Source of the DNA: JASHPR01 sp963749145
Lineage (GTDB): Bacteria > Actinomycetota > Actinomycetes > Streptosporangiales > Streptosporangiaceae
Length of the DNA: 64,000 bases
Assembly: GCA_963749145.1 (NCBI GenBank)
Contig: CAVVLN010000005.1
Span: 930,001 to 994,000, forward strand
Direction: 5' to 3'
This document shows, one piece after another, positions 7,697 through 17,112 of this stretch (position 1 is the first letter of the stretch; each line of letters starts with the position of its first letter). The position numbers and the translations under genes are program-made. The notes below the pieces were generated by a model. The model had not been told where the DNA came from. It ran no database searches and worked only from the letters and a program-made list of their open reading frames with translations.

Positions 7697-10039
7697 GTGA
7701 CCACGCCGACGCACGCGCCGACCCGGGCGCCCACGCAGGCCCCCGCCGGCCGCCGCGAGCCGGCCGCCGGCGGGGTCGGCACCTCCGCGGTCCGCCCGGA
7801 TGCGACGCCGAAGGTGACCGGCCAGTTCGCCTACGGCAGCGACCTGTGGATGGACGACATGATCTGGGGGGTGACCCTGCGCAGCCCCCACCCGTACGCC
7901 GCGATCCGCTCGATCGCGATCGGGGAAGCGCTGGCCACCGGCGGGGTCTATGCGGTGCTGACCCACGCCGACGTGCCCGGCCACAACGCCTCGGGCCTGG
8001 AACACGCCGACCAGCCGGTGCTGGCCGAGGGCGTGGTCCGGTACCAGGGCGAGCCGGTGGCCCTGGTGGCCGCCGACCATCCGGAGATCGCCCGGCAGGC
8101 GGCCAAGAAGATTGCGGTCGACTACCAGGTGCTGACCCCGGTCACCGACGCCAGGCAGGCCCTCGACCCGGCCGCCCCGCGGCTGCACCCGGGCGGCAAC
8201 CTGGTCCGCCATCTCAAGATCCGCAAGGGTGACCCGGCGCCGGCCGCCGAGGTCGTGGTGACCGGGAGCTACCAGGTCGGGATGCAGGACCAGGCGTTCC
8301 TCGGCCCGGAGGCCGGGCTGGCGGTGCCGGATGGCGCGGGCGGGGTCGACCTGTACGTGGCCACCCAGTGGCTGCACGTCGACCAGAAGCAGGTCTGCGC
8401 CGCGCTCGGCCTGCCCCCCGACCAGGTCCGGCTGGTGCTGGCCGGGGTCGGCGGCGCGTTCGGCGGCCGCGAGGACCTGTCCATGCATGTGCACGCGTGC
8501 ATGCTGGCGCTGCACACCGGCAAGCCGGTGAAGATGGCTTACAACCGCCAGGAGTCGTTCTTCGGGCACGTGCACCGCCACCCGGCGCGGATGCGCTACG
8601 AGCACGGCGCCCGCCGCGACGGCACCCTGGTGTACGTCAAGGCGGAGATCCACCTGGACGGCGGGGCCTACGCCTCGAGCACGCCCGCCGTGGTCGGCAA
8701 CGCCGGCACCATGGGCATCGGGCCGTACGTGGTGCCGAACGTCCACGTGGACTGCTACGGCCTGTACACCAACAACCCGCCCTGCGGCGCGATGCGCGGC
8801 TTCGGCTCGGTCCAGGCCGCGTTCGGGTACGAGGCGCAGATGGACAAGCTCGCGGCGGCGCTGCGGATGGACCCGGTTGAACTGCGCTGCCGCAACGCGA
8901 TCAGCATGGGCGGGGAGGCGCCGACCGGGCAGATCGTGGACAGCCCGGCCCCGGTGGCCGAACTGCTGCGGCGGCTGGAGGCGATGCCGCTGCCGCAGCG
9001 GGCCCCGGCCGCCGACGCCGTCGCCGGGCCCGACCTGCGCGGCCTGCCCGGCGGGGTGGCCAACACCACCCACGGCGAGGGCGTCGTGCGCGGCGTCGGC
9101 TACGCCGTCGGGTACAAGAACGTCGGCTTCTCCGAGGGTTTCGACGACTCCTCGACGGCGCGGGTGCGGCTCCAGGTCACCGCGGGCGAGCCGGTGGTGT
9201 CCGTGCACACCGCCGCCGCCGAGGTCGGCCAGGGCCTGGTCACGATCGAGCAGCAGATCTGCCGCACCGAACTCGGCGTGGAGCAGGTGGTGATCAGCCC
9301 GGTCGACACCGGGGTCGGCTCGGCCGGGTCGACCTCGGCCTCCCGGCAGACGTACGTGACCGGCGGCGCGATCAAGGCGGCCTGCGAGCGGGTCAGGGAG
9401 CGGGTGCTCGGCCTGGCCCAGCGCCGGCTCGGCCGGACCGTGGCCGGCCTGCGGCTGGCCGGCGGCCGGGTGGTCAGCGACGCCGAGGGCCCGCTGGCCA
9501 CGATCGCCGAGGTGGTGGCGGGCGAGGTGATCGAGGAAACCGTCGAGTGGCGGCACCGGCCGACCCGCCCGATCGACCCCGAGACCGGCCAGGGCTTCGC
9601 GCACGTGCAGTACGCCTACGCCGCGCACCGCGCGGTGGTCGATGTCGACACCGAGCTCGGCCTGGTCAAGGTGATCGAACTGGCCTGCACCCAGGACGTG
9701 GGCAAGGCGATGAACCCGCAGGCGGTGGAGGGGCAGATCCACGGCGGCAGCGCCCAGGGCCTCGGCCTGGCGATCATGGAGGAGATCCAGGTCTCCGGGG
9801 GGCGGATCGCGAACCCGTCGTTCACCGACTACCTGATCCCCACCATCTTGGACATGCCGCCGATGCGGGTCGAGGTGCTCGAGTACCCCGACCCCAACGC
9901 CCCCTACGGGCTGCGCGGCGTGGGCGAGCCGCCCACGATCTCGTCCGGGCCGGCGATCGCCGCGGCGATCCGCACGGCTACCGGGCTTGACCTGACGCAG
10001 ATCCCGATCAAGCCGGAACACCTCACGGGCACCCGGTGA
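7697..10039 (+). CDS. pucD: Xanthine dehydrogenase molybdopterin-binding (large) subunit
   Basis: The start is taken as GTG 7697 behind GGGAG; the frame is open to 7661. The protein of about 780 residues belongs to the xanthine-dehydrogenase/aldehyde-oxidase molybdenum family. It has an N-terminal hammerhead domain (AYGSDLWMDDMIWGVTLRSP) and the Moco signatures GGAFGGRED, PPCGAMRGFGS and QGLVTIEQQ. A GVGEPPT motif near the end contains the conserved catalytic Glu. The enzyme hydroxylates hypoxanthine/xanthine to urate. The FAD and 2Fe-2S subunits are not in the window, at least not adjacent. It opens a tightly packed operon with GTGA overlap to the next gene, followed by allantoinase and allantoicase, which supports a role in purine degradation. 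Subunit D of the PucABCDE type is the best name. Confidence 0.85.
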   Translation: MTTPTHAPTRAPTQAPAGRREPAAGGVGTSAVRPDATPKVTGQFAYGSDLWMDDMIWGVTLRSPHPYAAIRSIAIGEALATGGVYAVLTHADVPGHNASGLEHADQPVLAEGVVRYQGEPVALVAADHPEIARQAAKKIAVDYQVLTPVTDARQALDPAAPRLHPGGNLVRHLKIRKGDPAPAAEVVVTGSYQVGMQDQAFLGPEAGLAVPDGAGGVDLYVATQWLHVDQKQVCAALGLPPDQVRLVLAGVGGAFGGREDLSMHVHACMLALHTGKPVKMAYNRQESFFGHVHRHPARMRYEHGARRDGTLVYVKAEIHLDGGAYASSTPAVVGNAGTMGIGPYVVPNVHVDCYGLYTNNPPCGAMRGFGSVQAAFGYEAQMDKLAAALRMDPVELRCRNAISMGGEAPTGQIVDSPAPVAELLRRLEAMPLPQRAPAADAVAGPDLRGLPGGVANTTHGEGVVRGVGYAVGYKNVGFSEGFDDSSTARVRLQVTAGEPVVSVHTAAAEVGQGLVTIEQQICRTELGVEQVVISPVDTGVGSAGSTSASRQTYVTGGAIKAACERVRERVLGLAQRRLGRTVAGLRLAGGRVVSDAEGPLATIAEVVAGEVIEETVEWRHRPTRPIDPETGQGFAHVQYAYAAHRAVVDVDTELGLVKVIELACTQDVGKAMNPQAVEGQIHGGSAQGLGLAIMEEIQVSGGRIANPSFTDYLIPTILDMPPMRVEVLEYPDPNAPYGLRGVGEPPTISSGPAIAAAIRTATGLDLTQIPIKPEHLTGTR

Positions 10040-11503
10040 CCAGGCCGGGCGCGGAGCAGGGCGGCGGCGAGAGAGCGGCCGGGCAGCCGGTCGGCCGCGG
10101 CCCGGGGTCAGCCGGGCGTTCGGATGCCGCGGGCCCGGGTGCGGCCGGGCGGCCGGGCGCTGCCGCCCCGCCTTCGTCCCGGCCCGGCGCGGCCGGGGGA
10201 CCCCGCGGCGTAGGCCCGTCTTCGTCGCCTCCCGGCGCCGTCGACGCGCGGCTTGACGCGATGCTGGCCGAGACCGACCGGCTGCTCGCCGAGGCCGACC
10301 GGGCCCTGGCCCGGGACTACCCGGGGCCGCGGTCGGGCCGGCAGCCGGTGCACACCGCCTACCTGCCCGCGGACCGGTTCGCCCCCGGGCTGGCCGCGGC
10401 GTGGGGCCGGCAGGCCGTGCTCGTCCTGGAGACCCACGCCCCGGGCCCGGCCCCGTTCGGCGACGTGATGGGCCTGCCAGCCGGGCTGGCCGCGGATGTG
10501 CGGTCCCGGGTGCTGGCCAAGCTGATCACCGAGCCGGTCGAGGACCTGCGGCTGGACTTCGAGGACGGCTACGGCGACCGGGGCGACGACGCCGAGGACG
10601 CCGACGCCCGCCGCGCCGCCGCGGCCCTGGCGGCCGAGGCCGCCGCGGCGGCCGGCCGCGCCGCCGTTCACCGGCCTGCGCTGCAAGAGCCTGGAGCCGT
10701 CCACCCGCCGCCGGGCGATCCGCACGCTGGACGCGTTCCTGGGCGCGCTGCTGGCCGGCGGCCCGCTGCCGCCCGGCTTCGTGATCACGCTGCCCAAGGT
10801 CACCTCGGCCGACCAGGTGACAGCCATGGCCCGGCTGGCCGGGTCGCTGGAACAGGCGCACGGCCTGCATACCGGGGCCCTGGTCTTCGAGGTGCAGGTG
10901 GAGACCCCGCAGCTGATCCTCGGCGCGGACGGCGCGGCCACCGTGGCCCGGTGCGTGCACGCCGCCGAGGGCCGGCTCACCGGGCTGCACTACGGCACCT
11001 ACGACTACAGCGCCGCGCTCGGGATCGCGGCCCAGCAGCAGAGCCTGGAGCACCCGGTGGCCGACCATGCCCGGGCGGTGATGCAGGTGGCGGCGGCCGG
11101 GACCGGGGTCAGGCTCTGCGACGGCTCGTCGAACGTGCTGCCCGAGGGCAGCCGGGATCAGGTGGTGGCGGCCTGGGAACGACACGCGCGGCTGGTGCGG
11201 CGGTCCCTGGACCGGGGGTTCTACCAGGGCTGGGACATGCATCCGGCCCAGCTGGCCAGCCGCTACGCGGCCACGTTCGGCTTCTTCCGCGAGGGGCTGC
11301 CCGCGGCGGCCGCCCGGCTGCGCGGCTACACCGGGCGCCGCGCCGCCGGACCGGACCAGGCGGAGACGGTCCTCGAGGAGCCGGCCACCGCCCGGGCCCT
11401 GGCGGGCTTCCTGCGCCGCGGCCTGGACTGCGGCGCGGTCACCGAGCCCGAGCTCGTCTCGCTGACCGGGCTGGACCGGTCCGGCCTCGATGCCCTCGGC
11501 TAG
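10036..11503 (+). CDS. DUF6986 aldolase/citrate-lyase-like protein, with an apparent frameshift
   Basis: Translation begins at GTG 10036, overlapping the preceding stop. After a Gly/Ala/Pro-rich leader the protein reads LDAMLAETDRLLAEADRALA, then EPVEDLRLDFEDGYG, typical of the HpcH/HpaI-like DUF6986 family. Between about 10640 and 10661 the homology moves to the next frame (PPFTGLRCKSLEPSTRRRAI) and continues to the TAG at 11501-11503 (VFEVQVETPQLIL; LHYGTYDYSAALG; GFYQGWDMHPAQLASRY). The two halves together make a normal-length protein of about 485 residues, so a single-base indel in a GCC/GCG run is likely. The position inside the purine cluster suggests handling of a C2-C4 acid such as glyoxylate, but the reaction is not known to me. 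Confidence 0.7.
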
Positions 11504-12887
11504 CCCGGCCGGGCCCCTGACCGGTCCCGGCCGCGCCGGGACCGGTCCCGACCTGGTGATCAGGGCCCGCCGCGCGGTGCTGCCCGACGGTACCCGCCCG
11601 GCAGCGGTGCGGGTGACCGGGGGCGTGGGCACGATCGCCGCGGTCGGGCCCTACGACGCGGACGCGGACGGGGCGCGGGCCGAGGTGCTGGCCGATGACG
11701 AGGTGCTACTGCCGGGCCTGGTCGACACGCACGTGCACGTCAACGAGCCGGGCCGGACCGAGTGGGAGGGCTTCGCCTCGGCGACCCGGGCCGCCGCGGC
11801 CGGCGGGATCACCACGCTCATCGACATGCCGCTGAACTCGATCCCGCCCACGACCAGCGCCGTGGCGCTTCGGGTCAAGCGGGCGGCGGCCGCGGGCCAG
11901 GTCCAGGTGGACGTGGGCTTCTGGGGTGGCGCCGTGCCCGGCAGCGCGGACGGGGTGCCCGGACTGGTGCGAGACGGAGCGTTCGGGATGAAGGTGTTTT
12001 TGATCGATTCCGGCGTGCCCGAGTTCCCGCCGCTGGACCGGGCCGGGCTGCGGGCGGTGATGGCGCAGGCGTCCGCGCTCGGCAGCATGGTGCTGGTGCA
12101 CGCGGAGGATGCCGCGGTCATCGGGTCAGCGCCGTCCGCGGCCGGGCCCGGTTACTCCTCGTTCCTGCGCTCGCGGCCCGCCGCGGCCGAGGTGGCCGCG
12201 GTCGCCGCCGTGATCGGCGCGGCGCGGGAGACCGGGGCGCGGGCGCACGTGCTGCACCTGTCCGCCGCCGGGGCGGTGCCGCTGCTGGCCGCGGCGCGGC
12301 GGGACGGGGTGCGGGTCACCGCCGAGACCTGCCCGCACTACCTCGCGCTGGCCGCCGAGGACGTCGCGGACGGCGCCACCGAGTTCAAGTGCTGCCCGCC
12401 GATCCGCGAGCGGGCCAACTCCGACCTGCTCTGGCGGGCGCTGCAGGATGGGATCATCGACTGCGTGGTGTCCGATCACTCGCCGTGCCCGCCGGAGCTC
12501 AAGCGCCGGGGCGGGGGCGACTTCGGTGCGGCCTGGGGCGGTATCTCCTCGGTCCAGCTCACGCTGCCGGTCGTCTGGACCCAGGCCCGCCGGCGCGGCT
12601 TCCCGCTGGACGACGTGGCCCGCTGGATGGCGGCCGGGCCCGCGCGGGTGGCCGGCCTCGGCGGCAAGGGCGCTATCGTGCCCGGCGGCGACGGCGACCT
12701 GGTCGCGTTCGCGCCGGACGAGAGCTTCGTGGTCGACCCGGAGCGGCTGCACCACCGGCACAAGCTGACCCCGTACGCGGGCCGGCGGCTGGACGGCGTG
12801 GTGCGCCGGACCTGGCTGCGCGGGATGCCGGTTCCGGGTAGCCGGCCCGCCGGGCGCCTGCTGGCCCGGGGGGACGAGGCCGGGTGA
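11490..12887 (+). CDS. allB: Allantoinase
   Basis: This 465-residue cyclic amidohydrolase hydrolyses allantoin to allantoate. The start at ATG 11490 overlaps the upstream gene by 14 bp. Metal-site motifs are visible in order: GLVDTHVHVNEPGRTEWEGF (HxH), MKVFLIDSG with the Lys expected to be carbamylated, MVLVHAEDA, AHVLHLSAA, and SDHSPCPPELK (late Asp/His). The order and spacing fit bacterial allantoinases rather than dihydroorotases or hydantoinases. It is followed with a GTGA overlap by allantoicase, so the two consecutive allantoin-degrading steps are translationally coupled. Confidence 0.9.
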   Translation: MPSASPAGPLTGPGRAGTGPDLVIRARRAVLPDGTRPAAVRVTGGVGTIAAVGPYDADADGARAEVLADDEVLLPGLVDTHVHVNEPGRTEWEGFASATRAAAAGGITTLIDMPLNSIPPTTSAVALRVKRAAAAGQVQVDVGFWGGAVPGSADGVPGLVRDGAFGMKVFLIDSGVPEFPPLDRAGLRAVMAQASALGSMVLVHAEDAAVIGSAPSAAGPGYSSFLRSRPAAAEVAAVAAVIGAARETGARAHVLHLSAAGAVPLLAAARRDGVRVTAETCPHYLALAAEDVADGATEFKCCPPIRERANSDLLWRALQDGIIDCVVSDHSPCPPELKRRGGGDFGAAWGGISSVQLTLPVVWTQARRRGFPLDDVARWMAAGPARVAGLGGKGAIVPGGDGDLVAFAPDESFVVDPERLHHRHKLTPYAGRRLDGVVRRTWLRGMPVPGSRPAGRLLARGDEAG

Positions 12888-14017
12888 CCGCGCCGGCCGA
12901 CTTCACCGCCCTGCCCGACCTGGCCTCCCGCCGGCTCGGCGGCAGCGTGGTCTTCGCCACCGACGAGCTGTTCGCCGAGAAGGAGAACCTGGTCAAGCCG
13001 GAGCCGCCGGTTTTCGCCCCTTCCGCGTTCGGCGTCCGCGGCAAGGTCTACGACGGCTGGGAGACCCGGCGGCACCGCGCCCCCGAGCACGACCACGCGA
13101 TCGTCCGGCTCGGGCTGCCCGGCCTGGTGCACGGCGTGGTCGTGGACACCTCGTTCTTCCGCGGCAACTACCCGCCGCAGGTATCGGTGGAGGCTGTCGG
13201 GGCCGAGGGGTACCCGGCCCCGGCCGAGCTGGCCGCGATGGCGTGGCAGACGCTGGTGCCGCGGTCGGATGCGCGGGGGGACGCCGCGAACGTCTACCCG
13301 GTGGCCGCGCGGGACACCCGGTTCACGCACGTGCGGCTGTCGGTCTACCCCGACGGCGGGGTGGCCAGGTTCCGGGTGCACGGGATCCCGCTGCCCGACC
13401 CGCGCTTCCTGGACGGCACCGTCGACCTGGCCGCCCTGGAGAACGGCGGCCGGGTGACCGGCTGCTCGGACGCGTTCTACGCCTCGGCCGGCCACCTGAT
13501 CCTGCCCGGCCGGGCCGCCGGGATGGCCGAGGGCTGGGAGAACGCGCGGCGCCGCGACGCCGGCCACGACTACGTGATCGTGGCCCTGGCCGCGGCCGGG
13601 AGGCTGCGCCATGCCGAGATCGACACCTCGTGCTTCATCGGCAACGCCCCCGACCGGGTCCGGCTGATGGCCCTGGACGAGCCGAGCGAGCAGGGCGAGC
13701 GCGGCGAGCGCGGCGTTCGCGGGGAGCGCGGGGAGCGCGGCGAGCGCGGCGTTCGCGGGGAGCGCGGCGAGCGCGGCGGGCGTGACCCGGGCTTCGTGGA
13801 TCCGGCGTGGCGGGAGGTGCTGCCGCTGACCCGGGTCCAGCCCGACACCCGGCACCGGTTCCGGCTCGATGACGGCGGCGTGGCCACCCACGTGCGGCTG
13901 GACGTGGTGCCGGACGGCGGCCTGGCCCGGCTCAGGATCCACGGTGAGATCATTCCGGAAGCGCTGGCCGGACTGCGGCGACGCTGGCACGACGCGCTGC
14001 CGCAGGAGCAGCGCTGA
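12884..14017 (+). CDS. alc: Allantoicase with a collagen-like insertion
   Basis: This 377-residue protein hydrolyses allantoate to ureidoglycolate and urea. Two homologous beta-sandwich repeats are visible: the first contains GKVYDGWETRRHRAPEHDHA and VVVDTSFFRGNYP, the second AEGWENARRRDAGHDYVI and AEIDTSCFIGNAP. This internal duplication is characteristic of the family. Unusually, residues about 268-301 are a Gly-x-y tract (GERGERGVRGER repeated) in the second repeat, followed by DPGFVDPAWREVLPLTRVQP, which resumes normal sequence. The tract is a tandem DNA expansion and probably forms a disordered loop. The last codons (DALPQEQR) are themselves copied into the repeat downstream. Confidence 0.9.
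   Translation: MTAPADFTALPDLASRRLGGSVVFATDELFAEKENLVKPEPPVFAPSAFGVRGKVYDGWETRRHRAPEHDHAIVRLGLPGLVHGVVVDTSFFRGNYPPQVSVEAVGAEGYPAPAELAAMAWQTLVPRSDARGDAANVYPVAARDTRFTHVRLSVYPDGGVARFRVHGIPLPDPRFLDGTVDLAALENGGRVTGCSDAFYASAGHLILPGRAAGMAEGWENARRRDAGHDYVIVALAAAGRLRHAEIDTSCFIGNAPDRVRLMALDEPSEQGERGERGVRGERGERGERGVRGERGERGGRDPGFVDPAWREVLPLTRVQPDTRHRFRLDDGGVATHVRLDVVPDGGLARLRIHGEIIPEALAGLRRRWHDALPQEQR
13690..13788 (+). repeat. In-frame tandem repeat coding for GERGERGVRGER units
   Basis: Imperfect 36-bp units made of 9-bp GAGCGCGGC-type subunits, about 2.7 copies, lie inside the allantoicase gene and keep the frame open. They encode a collagen-like, strongly charged loop. Confidence 0.8.
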
Positions 14018-14130
14018 CGGTACGCGCTGCCGCAGGGGCGGCGCTGGCGGTACGCGCTGCCGCAGGGGCGGCGCTGGCGGAACGCGCTGCCGCAGGGCAG
14101 CGCGGACAGGACGCTGCCGCAGGGGCGGCG
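13992..14130. repeat. 30-bp tandem repeat that begins inside the allantoicase 3' end
   Basis: ACGCGCTGCCGCAGG recurs at 13992, 14022, 14052 and 14082 with an exact 30-bp period, and a shorter copy starts at 14111. The first copy contains the last codons and the stop of allantoicase; later copies are non-coding and reach almost to the next gene. It separates allantoicase from the LLM oxidoreductase. Confidence 0.85.
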
Positions 14131-14154
14131 CCCGGCGAGGGCGGATGGTGACAG

Positions 14155-14985
14155 GTGAGATTCGGGCTCTTCATTCCCCCGTTCGATGAGCTCTCTGACC
14201 CCGGCCGGGTCGCCGACCTGGCCGTCGCGGCCGAGCAGGCCGGCTGGTCCGGGTTCTTCCTGTGGGACCACGTGCTGTCCAGGCCGGGGGTGCCGGTGGC
14301 CGACGCCTGGATCACCATGGCCGCGGTGGCCTCGGCCACCCGCGAGATCAGGTTCGGAGCCATGGTGACCCCGCTGTCCCGGCGCCGGCCCTGGGTGCTG
14401 GCCCGCCAGGTGGCCACGCTCGACCGGCTGTCCGGTGGCCGGCTGGTGATCGGCGTGGGCCTCGGCGACGACGGCTGGAAGGAGTTCAGTTCGTTCGGCG
14501 AGGTCACCGAGCCGCGCGAGCGCGGCGTCCTTCTCGACGACTCGCTGGAGGCGTTGCGGCGCCTGCTGGTCGGCCAGCCGGTCTCGTTCGACGGGCAGCG
14601 GCTGGCCGTGCACGCGTCGCCGTTCCGGCCCGTCCCGGTCCAGGACCCGGTGCCGGTCTGGGTGGCCTGCCGGTGGCCGAACCGCGCGCCGCTGGCCCGC
14701 GCGGCCCGGATGCAGGGCTGCTTCCCGATCTTCCGCGGCTCGCCCGACGTGCCGGCCGCGGCCGACCTGTCCGCGCTGCGCGGCGAGCTGCGCCGCCGCG
14801 GCGCCCCGGACGGTCATGACCTGGTCGTGCGGTGCGTGCTGCGAGGGCTCGACCTGGCCGGGCGGTCGGCCGCGCTGGCCGCGCTGGAGGGCGCCGGGGC
14901 CAGCTGGGTGCTCGAGGGGTTCGACCCCGGGGTGCCGGTCGCCGAGATCGAGGCGACGGTGGCGGTCGGCCCCCCGTCCGGCTGA
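14155..14985 (+). CDS. LLM-class flavin-dependent oxidoreductase
   Basis: 276 residues starting at GTG 14155. It has the luciferase-like monooxygenase TIM-barrel pattern: MRFGLFIPPFDELSDP at the start, WDHVLSR, ASATREIRFGAMVTPLSRRRP, and LDRLSGGRLVIGVGLG. These mark FMN- or F420-binding members of the bacterial luciferase family. The protein is slightly short for the family but appears complete. It lies last in the purine operon, behind a tandem-repeat spacer, so it could oxidise a nitrogen compound of that pathway or be unrelated. The substrate and the cofactor choice cannot be read from the sequence. Confidence 0.8.
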   Translation: MRFGLFIPPFDELSDPGRVADLAVAAEQAGWSGFFLWDHVLSRPGVPVADAWITMAAVASATREIRFGAMVTPLSRRRPWVLARQVATLDRLSGGRLVIGVGLGDDGWKEFSSFGEVTEPRERGVLLDDSLEALRRLLVGQPVSFDGQRLAVHASPFRPVPVQDPVPVWVACRWPNRAPLARAARMQGCFPIFRGSPDVPAAADLSALRGELRRRGAPDGHDLVVRCVLRGLDLAGRSAALAALEGAGASWVLEGFDPGVPVAEIEATVAVGPPSG

Positions 14986-15060
14986 GCGCGGCCGCGCCGG
15001 CGTCGGGCGCCATGCCGTCGTTCGGGCGCTGGCCGCCGCTCGTCCGCTGGTCGTCCGCCG

Positions 15061-17034
15061 CTAATCCCGGCCCGGCGAGACCGCGGCCCCGCTCTTGGTC
15101 GCCATCTGCTCCGCCGCCTGCTCGTTCTTGACCACGTGCATCACCGCGTTGATCAGCGCCAGGTGGGTGAACGCCTGAGGGAAATTGCCCAGGTGCCGGC
15201 CGGACTGCGGGTCGATCTCCTCGGCGTACAGCAGCAGCGGGCTGGCGTACGAGAGCACCTTCTCGCACAGGTCACGGGCGCGGCGGTGCTCGCCGATCTC
15301 CGACAGCGCGGACACCAGCCAGAACGAGCAGATCGTGAACGTGCCCTCCTCGCCGTACAGGCCGTCGTCGGTCTCGTCGACGCGGTAGCGCAGCACCAGG
15401 CCGTCCTTGGTCAGCTCGTCCGCGATCGCCAGCACCGTGGCCCGGATCCGCGGATCGTCCGGCGGCAGGAACCGCAGCAGCGGCATCAGCAGCACCGACG
15501 CGTCCAGCGCGTCGGTCTCGTAGTGCTGGCAGAACACCCCGCGCTCGTCGAGCGCGTTCGCGCAGATGTCGGCGTGGATCTCGTCCGCCGCCTTCTGCCA
15601 CAGCCGGGCGGTGTCGGCGTCCTCGCGCAGCCGGGCCAGCCGGGCGCCGCGGTCGGCCGCGACCCAGCACAGCACCTTCGAGGAGGTGAAGTGCCTCGGC
15701 TCGCCGCGGACCTCCCAGATGCCGCAGTCCGGCTCGCGCCAGTGCTCCAGCGCGTGCTCCACCTGGTGCCTGGCCATCTGCCAGACGCGGTCGTCGAGCC
15801 GGTCCCTGGACCGCGTGTGCAGGTACAGCGAGTCGAGCACCACGCCCCACACGTCGTGCTGGTTCTGGTTGTGCGCGGCGTTGCCGATCCGGACCGGCCG
15901 CGCGCCCTGGTAGCCGTGCAGGTGCTCGAGCACGGACTCGTCGATGTCGCACCGGCCGTCGATGCCGTAGACGATCTGGATGTCGCCCCGGTCGCGCTCG
16001 ACCACGTCGGTGAGGAACGCGAAGTAGTCGCTGGCCTCCCACTCGAAGCCGAGCGTGAACAGGCCCCAGAGCGCGAAGGTGGCGTCCCTGATCCAGCTGA
16101 ACCGGTAGTCCCAGTTCCGCTCGCCGTGCGGTGTTTCCGGCAGCGACGTGGTCGCGGCGGCCGCGATCGCGCCGGTCGGGGCGAACGTGAGGCCCTTGAG
16201 CGTCAGCGCGCTGCGGGTGAGGTACGGGCGCCACCGGTGGTCGGGGAAGCTGCCCCGGGCCAGCCAGTGCTGCCAGTGGTGCGCGGTCCAGGTCAGCCGC
16301 TTGTAGGCCTCCTCGTAGTCCCTGGGCGGTTTGCGGCTGCCCCAGGACAGCGCGCAGTAGCGGGTGTCGCCCTCGCGCAGCAGGGTCCGGGCCCGCGCGC
16401 TCGGCCCTTCCACGCCGAGCCGGATGTCGGAGGTGAGGGTCAGCGCCAGGTCGCTGCCGTCCGGCCGGATCACCGCCTGGTGGTATCCCTGGTCGGTGTG
16501 GCGCCAGCGGCCGCGCTGGCGCCCGTAGTCGAAGACCGGCTCGCAGTCCAGGGTGAGCTGGACCGCCCCGTTCACGCAGCGCACCATCCGCAGCAGGGTG
16601 TGCTCGGCGTCGTAGTCGGTCGGCGGCCTGACGTGGGAGGTGCGCTCCGGGTTCGCGTGCCGCCATGGGCCCATCACCAGGCAGTCCCGGACGATGATCC
16701 AGCCCTCGCCGCAGTCCCAGCTGGTCTCCAGCACCATCGTCCCCGGCAGGTACCGGCGGTCGGCCGGCACGGTCATGTCCTCCGGGCCGAACCGGAACCA
16801 GCCCGCGTCCCGGTCCAGCAGCGCGCCGAAGACGCTCGGGCTGTCCAACCGCGGCAGGCACATCCACTCGACGGAGCCGCCCGGCGCGACCAGCGCGGTG
16901 ACCTCGCAGTCGGACAGGAATCCGTAGCCGGCGATCGGCGGGTACGGCGAGAACTCCCAGAGCGGGTCGCTCGGGTGCTCGCCGAACTGCGCGTCCAGCG
17001 GTCCCGTGTCGTGCGTCGTCACCTGCATCACCAC
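15061..17034 (-). CDS. Glycoside hydrolase family 15 protein (glucoamylase/trehalase-like)
   Basis: 657 residues; starts at GTG 17034, GTG 17031 and ATG 17028 are clustered. The N-terminal beta-sandwich begins PIAGYGFLSDCEVTALVAPG and SVEWMCLPRLDSPSVFG, usual for bacterial GH15. The (alpha/alpha)6 barrel contains NWDYRFSWIRDATFALWGL, DIQIVYGIDGRCDIDE and GNAAHNQNQHDVWG. The end has GRHLGNFPQAFTHLALINA. No signal peptide is seen, so it is probably cytoplasmic. Related mycobacterial proteins are trehalases, and trehalose or maltooligosaccharide hydrolysis is the likely role. The gene is convergent with the LLM oxidoreductase and divergent from the GMC gene, with tandem repeats in the shared upstream region. 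Confidence 0.85.
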   Translation of the reverse strand: MVMQVTTHDTGPLDAQFGEHPSDPLWEFSPYPPIAGYGFLSDCEVTALVAPGGSVEWMCLPRLDSPSVFGALLDRDAGWFRFGPEDMTVPADRRYLPGTMVLETSWDCGEGWIIVRDCLVMGPWRHANPERTSHVRPPTDYDAEHTLLRMVRCVNGAVQLTLDCEPVFDYGRQRGRWRHTDQGYHQAVIRPDGSDLALTLTSDIRLGVEGPSARARTLLREGDTRYCALSWGSRKPPRDYEEAYKRLTWTAHHWQHWLARGSFPDHRWRPYLTRSALTLKGLTFAPTGAIAAAATTSLPETPHGERNWDYRFSWIRDATFALWGLFTLGFEWEASDYFAFLTDVVERDRGDIQIVYGIDGRCDIDESVLEHLHGYQGARPVRIGNAAHNQNQHDVWGVVLDSLYLHTRSRDRLDDRVWQMARHQVEHALEHWREPDCGIWEVRGEPRHFTSSKVLCWVAADRGARLARLREDADTARLWQKAADEIHADICANALDERGVFCQHYETDALDASVLLMPLLRFLPPDDPRIRATVLAIADELTKDGLVLRYRVDETDDGLYGEEGTFTICSFWLVSALSEIGEHRRARDLCEKVLSYASPLLLYAEEIDPQSGRHLGNFPQAFTHLALINAVMHVVKNEQAAEQMATKSGAAVSPGRD

Positions 17035-17112
17035 CTCGGGCGGCCGGCCGGGCCCACGATTCAGTGTTACACGGCGCCCTCTACCCGCCGACGGGCCCGG
17101 ATACCCGCCCGG

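Noticed and set aside
7469..10021. An 850-codon open frame antisense to the xanthine dehydrogenase subunit
   Set aside because: Its composition is His/Arg/Gly/Leu-rich low-complexity typical of frames opposite a >70% GC gene; no domain is visible, and the sense strand encodes a clear enzyme.
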